Shown: positions 16,329 to 25,601, counted from the stretch's first letter. The stretch: 64,000 nucleotides of DNA from Bdellovibrio sp. 22V (GCF_030169785.1 NZ_CP125854.1:3534001-3598000); one strand, 5' to 3'. Made by a program: numbers and translations. Notes: generated from the sequence alone by a model not told the origin.

Positions 16329-16476
16329 CTCATTTCTCCTTGAAAATTCTACGTGTTATAGCATTTATCCGTTGCGTCAATCGAGCAATAACTTGATTAT
16401 TTTTCCTGCATATCCCATTTTAAGCCCACTTTGGGAACCATGTAAATTCCCAGCGAAATTCTTTGGAGGAAACACA

Positions 16477-18099
16477 ATGAATATGAAGGGTCTCCTAGCT
16501 CTTGTTTTGAGCTCAGCTTTGACAGCTCCCGCTTTAGCAGCAAAACCAAATCCGAATGCTCCTAAGGGCGGCAATTTCGTTTTCAACCTTGGTGGCGAGC
16601 CTCCAACGGTTCATCCAATTACGTCGACAGACACATACTCACGTGCAGTGCAAAACTACGTGTGTGATGGTTTGGCAACACGTGATTCAGAAACTTACGA
16701 GTGGAAACCTCGTTTGGCTGAAAAATGGGACATCTCCAAAGATAATAAAGTATTCACATTCCACCTTCGCAAAGACGCTGTTTTCCATGACGGCACTCCA
16801 GTGACTGCGGATGACGTTAAATTTTCTTTCGACGCGATCTTTGAACCGAAATACGAAGCGGCTCATTTGCGCCCTTACTACGAAGGTTTGACGAAAGTCG
16901 AAGTTTTGGATCCTCACACTGTGCGTTTCACAGCTCGTGATCTTTACTTCAACAACTTTGAATCTGCAGCGACATTGACTGTTATTCCAAAGAAGATCTA
17001 CAGCGACGTAGAAAAATCTAAAAAAATGAACCGCCAACTTATGTGCGCGGGTCCTTACGTTCTTTCTAAATTTGATCGCGGCCAAGTGATCACTTTGAAA
17101 AAGTTCGACAAGTGGTACGGTCTTAAAGACGCCGCTTTCGCTGGTATGTACAACTTCGACACAATCACTATGCGCTTCTACAAAGATGAAAACGTAGAAC
17201 TTGAGCGCGCGAAAAAAGGTGAGTTGGATTACCTTGATCTTCGTGTTGAAGCATTCATGAAGAAAACTGAAGGCGCTCCTTGGGGCAAAACCATCATCAA
17301 GCACAAAGTGCAAAACAGCGCTCCGAAATCTTACGGTTTCATCGGCTGGAACTTCCGCAAAGAATTGTTCCAAGACAGAAACGTGCGCGTAGCTTTGGCT
17401 CATCTTCTTAACCGTGAAGAGATGAATAAGAAATTCCGTTACGGAATGTCTGATCTTGCAAACGGTGCGATCTATTTGCGTTCTGAATACAACCCAGGCA
17501 ACAAAGCCCTAGAATTCAGTCCGAAAAAAGCTCAAGAGCTTTTGGCTAAAGCGGGTTGGACAGATAAAGATAAAAACGGTGTTCTTGAAAAAGAAGTGGG
17601 CGGTAAAAAAACTGAGTTCAAATTCACTTTGATCTACCCATCTAAAGACACTGAGAAATACTACACTATGTATCGTGAAGACCTTAAAAAGGCCGGCATC
17701 GATATGGAATTGAAGTATCTTGAGTGGAACTCATTCTTGAAGCTTGTTGACGAAGGTAACTTCGACGCCGTGACAATGGCGTGGGGTGGCGGTTCCGTAG
17801 ATCCAGATCCAAAACAAATCTGGCACTCTGCTGGCGCAGTTCCTGGTGGATCTAACTTCATCGCTTACAAAAACCCTGAAGTAGACAAATTGATTGACGA
17901 AGCTCGCGTTGAGCCAAACAAAGCTAAACGTGTTGCAGCTCTTAAGAAAGTTTACGCAAAAATCGCTGAAGACGCTCCTTATGCGTTCCTTTTCAACGAC
18001 AAGTATGCATTTTATGCAAACTCATCTCGTATGGGAATGCCAGCCGAGACATTTAAATACGAAATTGGTAGAGACTACTGGTGGTTGAAGGCTGAATAG
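16477..18099 (+). CDS. Extracellular peptide-binding protein of a YejA-like ABC importer
   Basis: 540 residues from the ATG that follows a GGAGG site; upstream in-frame starts would run into the divergent gene and lack a site. The leader MNMKGLLALVLSSALTAPALAA is a Sec signal peptide cleaved after ALA. The mature protein belongs to SBP_bac_5: PKGGNFVFNLGGEPPTVHP opening, LAEKWDISKDNKVFTFHLRKDAVFHDGTPVTADDVKFSFD as the family signature (about 80-120), RNVRVALAHLLNRE in the middle. With the next two genes it forms an importer for oligopeptides; the permeases are closest to YejB and YejE, which in E. coli bring in microcin C and peptides. Confidence 0.92.
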   Translation: MNMKGLLALVLSSALTAPALAAKPNPNAPKGGNFVFNLGGEPPTVHPITSTDTYSRAVQNYVCDGLATRDSETYEWKPRLAEKWDISKDNKVFTFHLRKDAVFHDGTPVTADDVKFSFDAIFEPKYEAAHLRPYYEGLTKVEVLDPHTVRFTARDLYFNNFESAATLTVIPKKIYSDVEKSKKMNRQLMCAGPYVLSKFDRGQVITLKKFDKWYGLKDAAFAGMYNFDTITMRFYKDENVELERAKKGELDYLDLRVEAFMKKTEGAPWGKTIIKHKVQNSAPKSYGFIGWNFRKELFQDRNVRVALAHLLNREEMNKKFRYGMSDLANGAIYLRSEYNPGNKALEFSPKKAQELLAKAGWTDKDKNGVLEKEVGGKKTEFKFTLIYPSKDTEKYYTMYREDLKKAGIDMELKYLEWNSFLKLVDEGNFDAVTMAWGGGSVDPDPKQIWHSAGAVPGGSNFIAYKNPEVDKLIDEARVEPNKAKRVAALKKVYAKIAEDAPYAFLFNDKYAFYANSSRMGMPAETFKYEIGRDYWWLKAE

Positions 18100-18151
18100 C
18101 CTTCGACTGCGTTTCGTGATTTATATCGTTTAGTATTGGGAGAGTAAGGCT

Positions 18152-19180
18152 TTGATCGTTTACCTGATTCGCCGATTGTTATTGATGATCCCGACATTTT
18201 TCGGGATCACAGTTGTCACCTTTGTGTTGATTAACTTAGCTCCGGGAAGCCCTATCGAGCAGAAGCTGCAAGCAATCCGTTTCGGATCTGCAGGTGGCGG
18301 AGGCGGCGGTGGCGGCGTTAACACCCGCGGCGACACTTCCGTAAACGAAGAAGTTATCGAGGCTTTGAAGAAACAATATGGTTTCGATAAGCCTCTTCAT
18401 GAGCGTTACATCATTTGGGTTAAGAACTTGGCCCGCTTGGATTTTGGTGAGAGCTTTACTTATCAAGAGCCAGTGATTGACGTTATTAAAAGTAAGTTCC
18501 CTGTTTCTTTGCAGTTCGGTATCGCATCTTTGATCCTGACTTATATTGTTTGTATCCCGCTCGGGGTGCGTAAGGCCATTAAAGCGGGGGCCTCTTTTGA
18601 CCGCTTTACGACCATTCTTCTCAATTTAACTTATTCTATCCCGCCGCTCGTTTTGGGTATCTTCTTGATCGTTGTGTTTGCGGGTAAATTGAATATGTTC
18701 CCAATCGGCGGAATTCAGTCAGATGACTATGAGTCTTTGACTTCGATGGGTAAACTCTGGGACCGCATTCACCATTTCGTTCTTCCTTTGATCTGTTACA
18801 TGATCGGTGGTTTCACAGAGCTTTCAGTTCTTATGCGTAACTCGATGTTGGACGTTGTAAAGTCTGACTTCGTTCGTACAGCGCGCGCTAAAGGTCTTTC
18901 TGAAAATGTTGTGATCTTTAAGCATGCTCTTCGTAATGCTTTGATTCCTATCGCGACAGGCTTGGGTGGGTTCTTCGGAGCCTTCCTTGCGGGTTCCTTG
19001 ATTATCGAACAGATGTTCAATCTCGATGGTATCGGTTTGTTGGGATATCAATCCGTTCTTTCTCGTGACTATAACGTCATCATGGGATTGACCTTCATTT
19101 CTTCATTGCTGTTGATGTTCGGTCGCGTATTCAGTGACATCATCTACGTGCTTATTGACCCAAGGATTGACTTCAAATGA
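18152..19180 (+). CDS. YejB-like peptide ABC transporter permease
   Basis: 342 residues starting with TTG at 18152 (MIVYLIRRLLLMIPTFFGI). Six helices are expected. After the first helix the YejB-type extension APGSPIEQKLQAIRFGSAGG continues into a run of eight Gly before VNTRGDTSVNEEVIEALKKQYGFDKP; the Gly run is coded by GGN repeats prone to slippage. The EAA loop is seen in FVRTARAKGLSENVVIFKHALRNALIP (about 240), where the ATPase docks. The ending VLIDPRIDFK is typical of YejB. It follows the binding protein by 52 bases and overlaps the next permease by four bases (ATGA). Confidence 0.9.
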   Translation: MIVYLIRRLLLMIPTFFGITVVTFVLINLAPGSPIEQKLQAIRFGSAGGGGGGGGVNTRGDTSVNEEVIEALKKQYGFDKPLHERYIIWVKNLARLDFGESFTYQEPVIDVIKSKFPVSLQFGIASLILTYIVCIPLGVRKAIKAGASFDRFTTILLNLTYSIPPLVLGIFLIVVFAGKLNMFPIGGIQSDDYESLTSMGKLWDRIHHFVLPLICYMIGGFTELSVLMRNSMLDVVKSDFVRTARAKGLSENVVIFKHALRNALIPIATGLGGFFGAFLAGSLIIEQMFNLDGIGLLGYQSVLSRDYNVIMGLTFISSLLLMFGRVFSDIIYVLIDPRIDFK

Positions 19181-20205
19181 TGGATCCAATTCAAAAATAT
19201 CTTATTAAGAATGAGCTTACGCTTAAACGCTATAAGCGCTTTAAGCGCGACCGCGTAGCTGTGATCTCTGTTTGGGTCCTTCTTACGATGTTCTTCTTCA
19301 GCTTCACTGCGGAGCTTTGGGCGAACAACCATCCTCACGTTGTGAGCTACCAGGGTAAACTTTATTTCCCTCTTTTCGTGGATTACCATCCAACTGATTT
19401 CGGTCGTGACGATATCTATGTCATGGACTATCGCCAGCTTGAAATGAAAGAGGGCGACTGGTCTATATGGCCTCTTATTCAGTGGGACCCTTACGAGAGC
19501 AATAAAAACGTCGACACTTATCCATCTCCTCCAACCAAAGAAAACTGGATCGGAACGGATGAGAGTGGTCGTGACGTTATGACTCGTCTTCTTTATGGTT
19601 TCCGCTATACGATGATCTTTGCTTTGGGCAGTTGGATCGCGACTTACGTCCTCGGCATCACGTTCGGTTCTTTGATGGGTTACTTGGGTGGCAAAACGGA
19701 TCTTATCGGTCAACGTGTTGTTGAGATCGTGGAAAGTACGCCGATCTTGTTCGTATTGATCACGATCATTTCGATCTTTACGCCAAGTTTGCCTCTTTTG
19801 ATTATCTTCTTCGCGTTCTTTAGCTGGACGGGTATTTCTGCCTACATGCGTGCGCAGTTCCTTTCATTGAGAAAGCGCGAGTATGTTGAAGCGGCGAAAG
19901 CGATTGGTGCAGATCACAAGCGTATTATCGGTAAACACATTCTGCCGAATGGTTTGACGCCGATCGTGACATTTGCGCCGTTCTTTATCGCAGGTGGTGT
20001 AAATACATTGTCGTTCTTGGATTACTTGGGACTAGGTCTTGTTCCGCCAACACCAAGCTGGGGTGAATTGATGGCCCAAGCTCAAAAGTGGTTCACGATC
20101 GCTGAATGGCTCGTATGGGGCCCAATGGTAGCCATCGTCGTAACATTGACCGTCTTAATCAACATCGGCCTAGCAGTCCGCGACGCCTTCGACGCAAAAA
20201 TGTAA
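19177..20205 (+). CDS. YejE-like peptide ABC transporter permease
   Basis: 342 residues. Helix 1 spans about 28-48. The long periplasmic insert (YQGKLYFPLFVDYHPTDFG and later PSPPTKENWIGTDESGRDVM) is the hallmark of YejE/OppC permeases of this branch. The EAA loop is KREYVEAAKAIGADHKRIIGKHILPNGLTP (about 233-262). The ending VRDAFDAKM is followed by TAA, and the next base begins REP-like element A. The ATPases for this pore are not downstream; the only candidates in the window are the two at 36476 and 37444. Confidence 0.9.
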   Translation: MMDPIQKYLIKNELTLKRYKRFKRDRVAVISVWVLLTMFFFSFTAELWANNHPHVVSYQGKLYFPLFVDYHPTDFGRDDIYVMDYRQLEMKEGDWSIWPLIQWDPYESNKNVDTYPSPPTKENWIGTDESGRDVMTRLLYGFRYTMIFALGSWIATYVLGITFGSLMGYLGGKTDLIGQRVVEIVESTPILFVLITIISIFTPSLPLLIIFFAFFSWTGISAYMRAQFLSLRKREYVEAAKAIGADHKRIIGKHILPNGLTPIVTFAPFFIAGGVNTLSFLDYLGLGLVPPTPSWGELMAQAQKWFTIAEWLVWGPMVAIVVTLTVLINIGLAVRDAFDAKM

Positions 20206-20245
20206 GGTACCTGCTTCCCTTTCGTAACGAAAGGTGCACGGTACC
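20206..20245 (+). repeat. REP-like palindromic element A
   Basis: Begins directly after the TAA stop of the YejE-like gene. GGTACC is present at both ends. Inside, CCTTTCG (20218-20224) pairs with CGAAAGG (20228-20234) around a three-base loop TAA, and TGC pairs with GCA further out. The left arm carries the 12-base core GTACCTGCTTCC shared with elements B, C and D. Lies seven bases from the stop of the RAYT gene. Confidence 0.75.
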
Positions 20246-20251
20246 TCCGCT

Positions 20252-20890
20252 CTAATATCGATCCACTTCTAAATGATGAATAAAAGTTCCCGAGCTTCGG
20301 TTAGAAAATCCGAAGCTTGGTCGTTTTAAACTTTTCCGAATCGTTTCTTTGTCATTTTCTAAAGGCTTCGTGTTGAGCCAAGTTAATGTCGAGTGTGGCT
20401 TTTCTTCTAATAAAAGATCTGGCGCAAGCGGAATGACGCCATTTCGCAATCCGAGTCTTATCTGCAGAGTGCTGAACGGATAATCTTCAACCTGGGCGCA
20501 AATTTTTGCTTCCACAGGATTTCGATATACATATTTATAGACGTGTTCCAAGTGAAGGTCTTTGGTAATAACAGATCTAAAGTAACGAGATCCGTAGGTT
20601 TGATTTATTCTTCCGGAGCTTCTGGATATGACTCGAGAAGTTTCCCGCATGAAATAGTTCATCGCTTCTTGCATATTGTTTTCGGGAAACCGCGCAATCA
20701 AGTGGAAGTGGTTACTCATCAGAACGAACGCATGGATTTCCACTTTATAGGCTTGATGAATGAAGTAGAGATAGTTCGACATAATCTCCCAGACTTCATG
20801 GATGGGAAGATGGAACCATTCTTTATTGTGTGAGCGTGCTGAAAGGTGATACGGAAATTCGGCTGTGTAGATTTGTTTTTGTCTTGGCAT
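20252..20890 (-). CDS. REP-associated tyrosine transposase (Y1_Tnp superfamily)
   Basis: 212 residues from the ATG at 20890 (MPRQKQIYTAEFPYHLSARS, the common start of this family); a TTG five codons upstream is less likely. The HUH motif is SNHFHLI (about residue 61-67), with two His for metal binding. Tyr in the helix HVYKYVYRNPVEA (about 120) is the expected nucleophile. RAYTs are single-copy, domesticated relatives of IS200/IS605 transposases that act on REP palindromes through a short head sequence. This copy sits between two REP-like elements in inverted orientation (A and B), which supports the assignment. No insertion-sequence ends or target duplication are visible beyond those elements. 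Confidence 0.88.
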   Translation of the reverse strand: MPRQKQIYTAEFPYHLSARSHNKEWFHLPIHEVWEIMSNYLYFIHQAYKVEIHAFVLMSNHFHLIARFPENNMQEAMNYFMRETSRVISRSSGRINQTYGSRYFRSVITKDLHLEHVYKYVYRNPVEAKICAQVEDYPFSTLQIRLGLRNGVIPLAPDLLLEEKPHSTLTWLNTKPLENDKETIRKSLKRPSFGFSNRSSGTFIHHLEVDRY

Positions 20891-20908
20891 ATTGGATACG
20901 GACAAAGC

Positions 20909-20937
20909 AAAAAGGCTCCCTCAATGGGAGCCTTTTT
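20909..20937. terminator. Strong bidirectional terminator downstream of speA
   Basis: AAAAAGGCTCCC and GGGAGCCTTTTT make a perfect 12-pair stem with a five-base loop and T-runs on both strands. It lies between REP-like element B and the RAYT start, so it ends speA transcription and insulates the RAYT gene. Confidence 0.85.
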
Positions 20938-20965
20938 ATAAGTATATGGTATCCGATTTGACACT

Positions 20966-20997
20966 GTACCTTCCGTGACTGATCGGAAGCAGGTACC
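20966..20997 (-). repeat. REP-like palindromic element B
   Basis: On the minus strand it starts with the last base of the TAG stop codon of speA and reads GTACCTGCTTCC, then a loop, then GGAAGGTAC. GTACCTTCCG (20966-20975) pairs with CGGAA-GCA-GGTAC (20984-20996) with a three-base bulge. Same core as element A, opposite orientation, on the other side of the RAYT gene. Confidence 0.75.
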
Positions 20998-22901
20998 TAT
21001 TCGGCTTCTTCGAGGTAGGTGTAGCCTGAGAGGCCTTCCTCGTAGTGCTTGATCAGAAGTTTTGCTTCTTGTTTTGTGATCGAGCCTTTTTGGATGCTTT
21101 CTTCTGTTGCCTGACGAACATTGTCTACCATTTCCGAGCGGCCGTACTGAACGTAAGAAAGAACTTCCGTCACTGTATCGCCTGGAACGTAATGGTCGAT
21201 GGTGTAACCGACGCCGTTCAAAGAGATGTGAACTGCATCTGTATCTCCGAAAAGATTGTGCAGGTCGCCAAGGATCTCTTGGTAGGCACCCGTCAAGAAT
21301 ACGCCAAGGTAGTACTGTTGACCGTCTGTGAATTGATGCAAGCGGACCGTTTCTTTAGGCTCTCCTGATGCCGTGTCGATGAACTTTTCGATCACGCCGT
21401 CAGAATCACAAGTCAAATCCGCCAATGTGGCTTCACGTACGGGCTCTTCACCCAAGCGGTGAATTGGGATCACTGGGAACAATTGTCCCACTGCCCATGA
21501 ATCCGGTACGGATTGGAATACAGAGAAGTTCGAGAAATAAGTGTCGCAAAGCTCTTTAGAAAGGGCTGTCACGATGTCTTCGCAGTCCGGAGTGGCCCGA
21601 GCCAATTTCACCATCTTCGTAGCGATGGCGAAGTACATGCTTTCACACCAAGCGCGTTGTTCAAGACTCAAAACGCCGTAAGTGAAAAGCTGAAGAGTCT
21701 CTTGTTTCGCTTGCTCGAGGTCATTGAAGCACTCGTTGATATTGTCTTTGTTCACCTTCTCGTAAATGTACTGCATGTCTTGCATGATCGAGTGATCAGT
21801 CTTTAAAGCAGGACGAGGAGGTTCGTGACGATGAAGGTCGTTAATACCCATCACGTTGAAGACAAGAACAGAGTGATGCGCCACCAAGAAGCGGCCTGAC
21901 TCTGTCACGATGTCTGGATGAGGAACGCCTTTTTCGTCGCAAAGAGTTTGCAAAACAGACACGATGTCGTTCGCGTACTCTTGTTCAGAATAGTTTACGG
22001 AACTGTCAGAGTGGCCAGAACCATCGTAGTCAACGCCAAGACCACCGCCGACGTCGATGTACTTCAAGCCCGCGCCCATTTTCACAAGCTCTGTATAGAA
22101 GCGTGCGCCTTCTTTCAAAGAAGACTTGATGGACTGAATTTGTGGAACTTGCGAGCCAATGTGGTAGTGAAGAAGCTCAAGGCATTCAAGCATGCCTTCT
22201 TTTTTCAAGTACTCAACGCCCTCAACGATTTCCGTCGAAGTTAGACCGAATTTAGAGCGAGCTCCTGAAGAGTCCACCCACTTGCCGGCACCTTGAGTGT
22301 TTAATTTTGCCCGGAAACCGATCTTAGGACGCGCGTTGAATTTTTTTGCGCAGTCCACGATCATTTTTAATTCTTCTTTACGATCGACAACGATGATCGT
22401 GTTTCTTCCCAATTTTTGAGAAAGAATCGCCGTCTCGATGTATTCGGAGTCTTTGAAGCCGTTGCAAATGATGAGCGCATTTTCCGTGTTCATCAAAGCA
22501 AGAACAACAAGAAGCTCAGGTTTAGAACCCGCCTCAAGACCCATGGAGTAACCACGACCGTATTTCACCAACTCTTGAACGAGATGACGTTGTTGATTCA
22601 CCTTAATAGGGTAAACGCCACGGTAAGAACCTTTGTAGCCATGATCCGCGAAAGCTTTTTGGAAACAACCGTTCAAAAGCTCTACACGAGATTTAATAAT
22701 TTCAGGAAAGCGAATCATGATAGGAACGCGAATACCACGGTCCAAAAGATCTTGGGTCAATTCAAACAAATCCACTGTGGGACCGTTTGCGCCCATAGGA
22801 GTCACAGCAACGTTGCCGGCTCCGTTGATTCTGAAATAACCGTTGCCCCAGTTGTTAATCCCATAAAGCTCCGCGCTTTTTTCAGGACTCCAATTAGACA
22901 T
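20997..22901 (-). CDS. speA: Biosynthetic arginine decarboxylase
   Basis: 634 residues, close to the E. coli enzyme. PLP-binding Lys lies in GVYPIKVNQQRH (about residue 98). Other conserved blocks are GLEAGSKPELL, GFRAKLN, LLHYHIGSQ, YIDVGGGLGVDYDG and the ending GLSGYTYLEE. Converts arginine to agmatine, the first step of putrescine and spermidine synthesis through agmatinase; a possible agmatinase is at 15273. The TAG stop is joined to REP-like element B, and the terminator follows 60 bases on. The start ATG has an AAAGAG-type site. Confidence 0.96.
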   Translation of the reverse strand: MSNWSPEKSAELYGINNWGNGYFRINGAGNVAVTPMGANGPTVDLFELTQDLLDRGIRVPIMIRFPEIIKSRVELLNGCFQKAFADHGYKGSYRGVYPIKVNQQRHLVQELVKYGRGYSMGLEAGSKPELLVVLALMNTENALIICNGFKDSEYIETAILSQKLGRNTIIVVDRKEELKMIVDCAKKFNARPKIGFRAKLNTQGAGKWVDSSGARSKFGLTSTEIVEGVEYLKKEGMLECLELLHYHIGSQVPQIQSIKSSLKEGARFYTELVKMGAGLKYIDVGGGLGVDYDGSGHSDSSVNYSEQEYANDIVSVLQTLCDEKGVPHPDIVTESGRFLVAHHSVLVFNVMGINDLHRHEPPRPALKTDHSIMQDMQYIYEKVNKDNINECFNDLEQAKQETLQLFTYGVLSLEQRAWCESMYFAIATKMVKLARATPDCEDIVTALSKELCDTYFSNFSVFQSVPDSWAVGQLFPVIPIHRLGEEPVREATLADLTCDSDGVIEKFIDTASGEPKETVRLHQFTDGQQYYLGVFLTGAYQEILGDLHNLFGDTDAVHISLNGVGYTIDHYVPGDTVTEVLSYVQYGRSEMVDNVRQATEESIQKGSITKQEAKLLIKHYEEGLSGYTYLEEAE

Positions 22902-22997
22902 CTCTTTTGGCCCTCATCTCTTTGTGGTTTAGATTCACAAAGTGGTTATATAGTTTCTTGCTTGGCCCTAAAAGATTTGTTTTAAAAACTGGTCCTA

Positions 22998-23026
22998 GGG
23001 GGCCTTGCTTTAAGGCACCCCTTTTT
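22998..23026 (+). terminator. Hairpin between leuS and speA
   Basis: GGGGGCCTT and AAGGC-A-CCCC form a nine-pair stem with one bulged base, followed by TTTTT on the plus strand. The flanking genes both run on the minus strand, where leuS ends nine bases away, so it probably acts as the leuS terminator although the longer T-run faces the other way. Confidence 0.5.
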
Positions 23027-23033
23027 GGAATGC

Positions 23034-25430
23034 CTACTTCACGATCAAATTCAAAATCTTCCCGGCTTTGTAAATCACCTTATCGGGATTTTTTCCGCCA
23101 AGAACCGAAGACACCGCTGCAACAGCTTTCGCCGCCGTTACCGCTTCCTCTTCAGAAGCTGCAACGCCAATTTCGATCGTGCCGCGCATTTTGCCATTCA
23201 CTTGCACGCCGATAGTGACCGTGTCATCAGCGACGAGGGTACTATCATATTTTGGCCAAGGAGCCAAAGAGCAAAGTCCCTCTCCGTTCATTTTTTCCCA
23301 CAATTCTTCCGCCAAATGAGGAGCAAAAGGAGCCAGAATCTGGACGAGCGGTTTCAAAGCCTTTTCAGAGCGACATTCCGCCTTGTAGAGCTCGTTTACA
23401 AGGATCATCATCGCGCTCACAGCCGTGTTGAAACTCATAGTTTCGATATCGTCTGTGACTTTTTTAATCGTTTTGTGAACTAATTTCTCAATCTCAAGAG
23501 GTGGAGCGTCCTTGGTGACGACAACTTGGCCTTCATCGTTCGCAACCAAACGAGAAACACGGTCCAAAAAGCGTTTTACGCCGTCAATGCCGGTTGGAGA
23601 CCACGCTTTGTCTTTATCCAAAGGCCCCATGAAGCTGACGAAGGTGCGTACAGCATCGGCTCCATGCGTGTGGCAGATATCCAAAGCAGGGATGACGTTG
23701 CCGCGAGATTTCGACATTTTCTCACCATCGGGGCCGAGAACCATTCCTTGGTGAGCCAGTTTTTGGAAAGGCTCGTCGTGAGTCACCAATCCGCAGTCAA
23801 AAAGTACCTTCATCCAGAAGCGGGAATATAACAAGTGGCCGACGGTATGCTCAGGCCCACCGACGTAAAGATCCACCGGCATCCAATACTTTTCCGCATC
23901 AGGGCTGAAAGGCGCTTGATCGTTGTGAGGATCAATGTAACGCAAGAAGTACCAAGAAGAACCCGCCGCTCCCGGCATGGTGTCAGTCTCGCGACGTCCT
24001 TCTTTGCCGTCTTTGGAAACGTAACGAACCCATTCCGCGTTGCGAGCCAGTGGGGCCTCGCCTGTATCGGAAGGTTCATAATCTGCAACTTCCGGAAGAA
24101 CCACAGGAAGTTCATTTACAGGAACGCCGCGGCTGCCGTCCGCAAAATGCACGATCGGGAACGGCTCGCCCCAATAACGTTGGCGCGAGAACAACCAGTC
24201 ACGGAGTTTGTACTGAACTTCGCGTACACCCAATTTTTGCGCTTCAAGGTGAGAAAGCATTTTTTTGATGGCATCGGCTTTCGACAAACCATTCAAGAAA
24301 TCGGAATTCACCAAAGTCCCGTCGCCTTCGAACGGAAGAGCGTCGCCGCCCTCAAGAACGCGTTTTACAGGAAGTTGGAATTTTGTCGCAAATTCAAAGT
24401 CACGCGCATCGTGACCAGGAACGGCCATGATCGCGCCAGTCCCGTAGTCCATCAAAACATAATCAGCGATCCAGATCGGAGTTTTTTCCCCTGAAACAGG
24501 ATTCAAAGCATACGCGCCTGTGAAGACGCCGGTTTTATCTGTCGTCGCTTTACGATCGACCTCAGATTTGCGAGATGTCGTCGCGATATATTCTTCCACT
24601 TGTGATTTATGTTCGGAAGAAGTGATTTTTTTCACCAAAGGATGCTCGGGAGCCATCACCATAAACGTCACGCCAAACAAAGTGTCGGGTCGAGTGGTGA
24701 AAACTTCGAAAGTATCGCCTGTGCCGTCGATTTTGAAAGTGACACGTGCGCCTTCGCTTTTGCCGATCCAGTTGCGTTGCGCTTCTTTCGTGCGCTCAGG
24801 CCAATCGACTTTGTCGAGGTCGTTCAAAAGGCGCTCGGCATAGTCCGTAATTTTCAGCATCCACTGCTTCATTGGAACGCGAATGACCGGGTGACCGCCG
24901 CGCTCGGATTTGCCGTCGATGACTTCGTCATTGGCAAGAACCGTTTTCAAAGCAGGGCACCAGTTCACGGGAACTTCTTTTTGATAAGCAAGTCCACGCT
25001 CGTAGAGCTTTAAGAAAATAAACTGAGTCCACTTGTAATAATTCGGTTCACATGTGGAGATTTCGCGGCTCCAGTCGAAGCTGAATCCGAAAGACTGCAA
25101 TGTCTTTCTAAAACTCTCGATCGCTTTTTGTGTTGTGATTGCAGGGTGAATGCCGGTTTGAATTGCATATTGTTCCGCCGGCAAACCGAAGGCGTCATAA
25201 CCCATGGGATGAAGAACATTGAATCCGCTGGCTCTTTTATAACGAGAGATAATATCAGCAGGAGTGTACGAGGCGATATGGCCCACATGCAGTCCAGATC
25301 CCGACGGATAGGGGAACATGTCCAAAGCATAATACTTAGGCTTCTTGCTATTTGTCTCGGCTTGAAACGCTTTCGCCTCAGCCCATTTCTTTTGCCACTT
25401 ATGTTCGTACTCGGTGAAATTCATGCTCAT
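23034..25430 (-). CDS. leuS: Leucyl-tRNA synthetase
   Basis: 798 residues from the ATG at 25430 (MSMNFTEYEHKWQKKWAE), which has GAGG five bases upstream; longer in-frame starts lack a site. The HIGH motif is HVGHIASY in PYPSGSGLHVGHIASY (about residue 45). The CP1 editing domain follows (about 215-400), with TTRPDTLFGVTFMV and the GTGAIMAVPGHDARDFEF editing loop containing the conserved Asp. The KMSKS motif is GEKMSKSRGNV (about 573). Charges tRNA-Leu and hydrolyses mischarged products. Alone in its transcription unit and divergent from the diguanylate cyclase. Confidence 0.97.
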   Translation of the reverse strand: MSMNFTEYEHKWQKKWAEAKAFQAETNSKKPKYYALDMFPYPSGSGLHVGHIASYTPADIISRYKRASGFNVLHPMGYDAFGLPAEQYAIQTGIHPAITTQKAIESFRKTLQSFGFSFDWSREISTCEPNYYKWTQFIFLKLYERGLAYQKEVPVNWCPALKTVLANDEVIDGKSERGGHPVIRVPMKQWMLKITDYAERLLNDLDKVDWPERTKEAQRNWIGKSEGARVTFKIDGTGDTFEVFTTRPDTLFGVTFMVMAPEHPLVKKITSSEHKSQVEEYIATTSRKSEVDRKATTDKTGVFTGAYALNPVSGEKTPIWIADYVLMDYGTGAIMAVPGHDARDFEFATKFQLPVKRVLEGGDALPFEGDGTLVNSDFLNGLSKADAIKKMLSHLEAQKLGVREVQYKLRDWLFSRQRYWGEPFPIVHFADGSRGVPVNELPVVLPEVADYEPSDTGEAPLARNAEWVRYVSKDGKEGRRETDTMPGAAGSSWYFLRYIDPHNDQAPFSPDAEKYWMPVDLYVGGPEHTVGHLLYSRFWMKVLFDCGLVTHDEPFQKLAHQGMVLGPDGEKMSKSRGNVIPALDICHTHGADAVRTFVSFMGPLDKDKAWSPTGIDGVKRFLDRVSRLVANDEGQVVVTKDAPPLEIEKLVHKTIKKVTDDIETMSFNTAVSAMMILVNELYKAECRSEKALKPLVQILAPFAPHLAEELWEKMNGEGLCSLAPWPKYDSTLVADDTVTIGVQVNGKMRGTIEIGVAASEEEAVTAAKAVAAVSSVLGGKNPDKVIYKAGKILNLIVK

Positions 25431-25558
25431 AAAAACCTCTTCATATCTAAATATCGAAAACCCCAAGCCAATTCAATGAATATACTGTCGCATCAGAGAG
25501 GAGTTTAAGGCCGGGCGAAGGTCGCAACGGGGAAGTTTGTGAGGATCATTACGAGTGC

Positions 25559-25601
25559 GAGATCAAAGTCCAGAGTTAGACGTTAGAAGAGATTTGATCT
25601 C
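25559..25601. promoter_or_regulatory. Inverted repeat in the leader of the diguanylate cyclase gene
   Basis: GAGATCAAA (25559-25567) and TTTGATCTC (25593-25601) are perfect nine-base inverted arms separated by 25 bases, in the 226-base divergent spacer between leuS and the GGDEF gene. It could be a two-site operator or an mRNA stem. Nothing else is recognisable in the spacer. Confidence 0.35.

Noticed and set aside
16204-16476. Longer N-terminus for the YejA-like protein
   Set aside because: It would overlap the divergent arginase-family gene, lacks a ribosome binding site, and the downstream ATG has both a GGAGG and a signal peptide.
18292-18318. Gly-coding GGN tract as a phase-variation switch in the YejB-like gene
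   Set aside because: The units are three bases long, so slippage would change the Gly number and not the frame. No evidence of on/off control.
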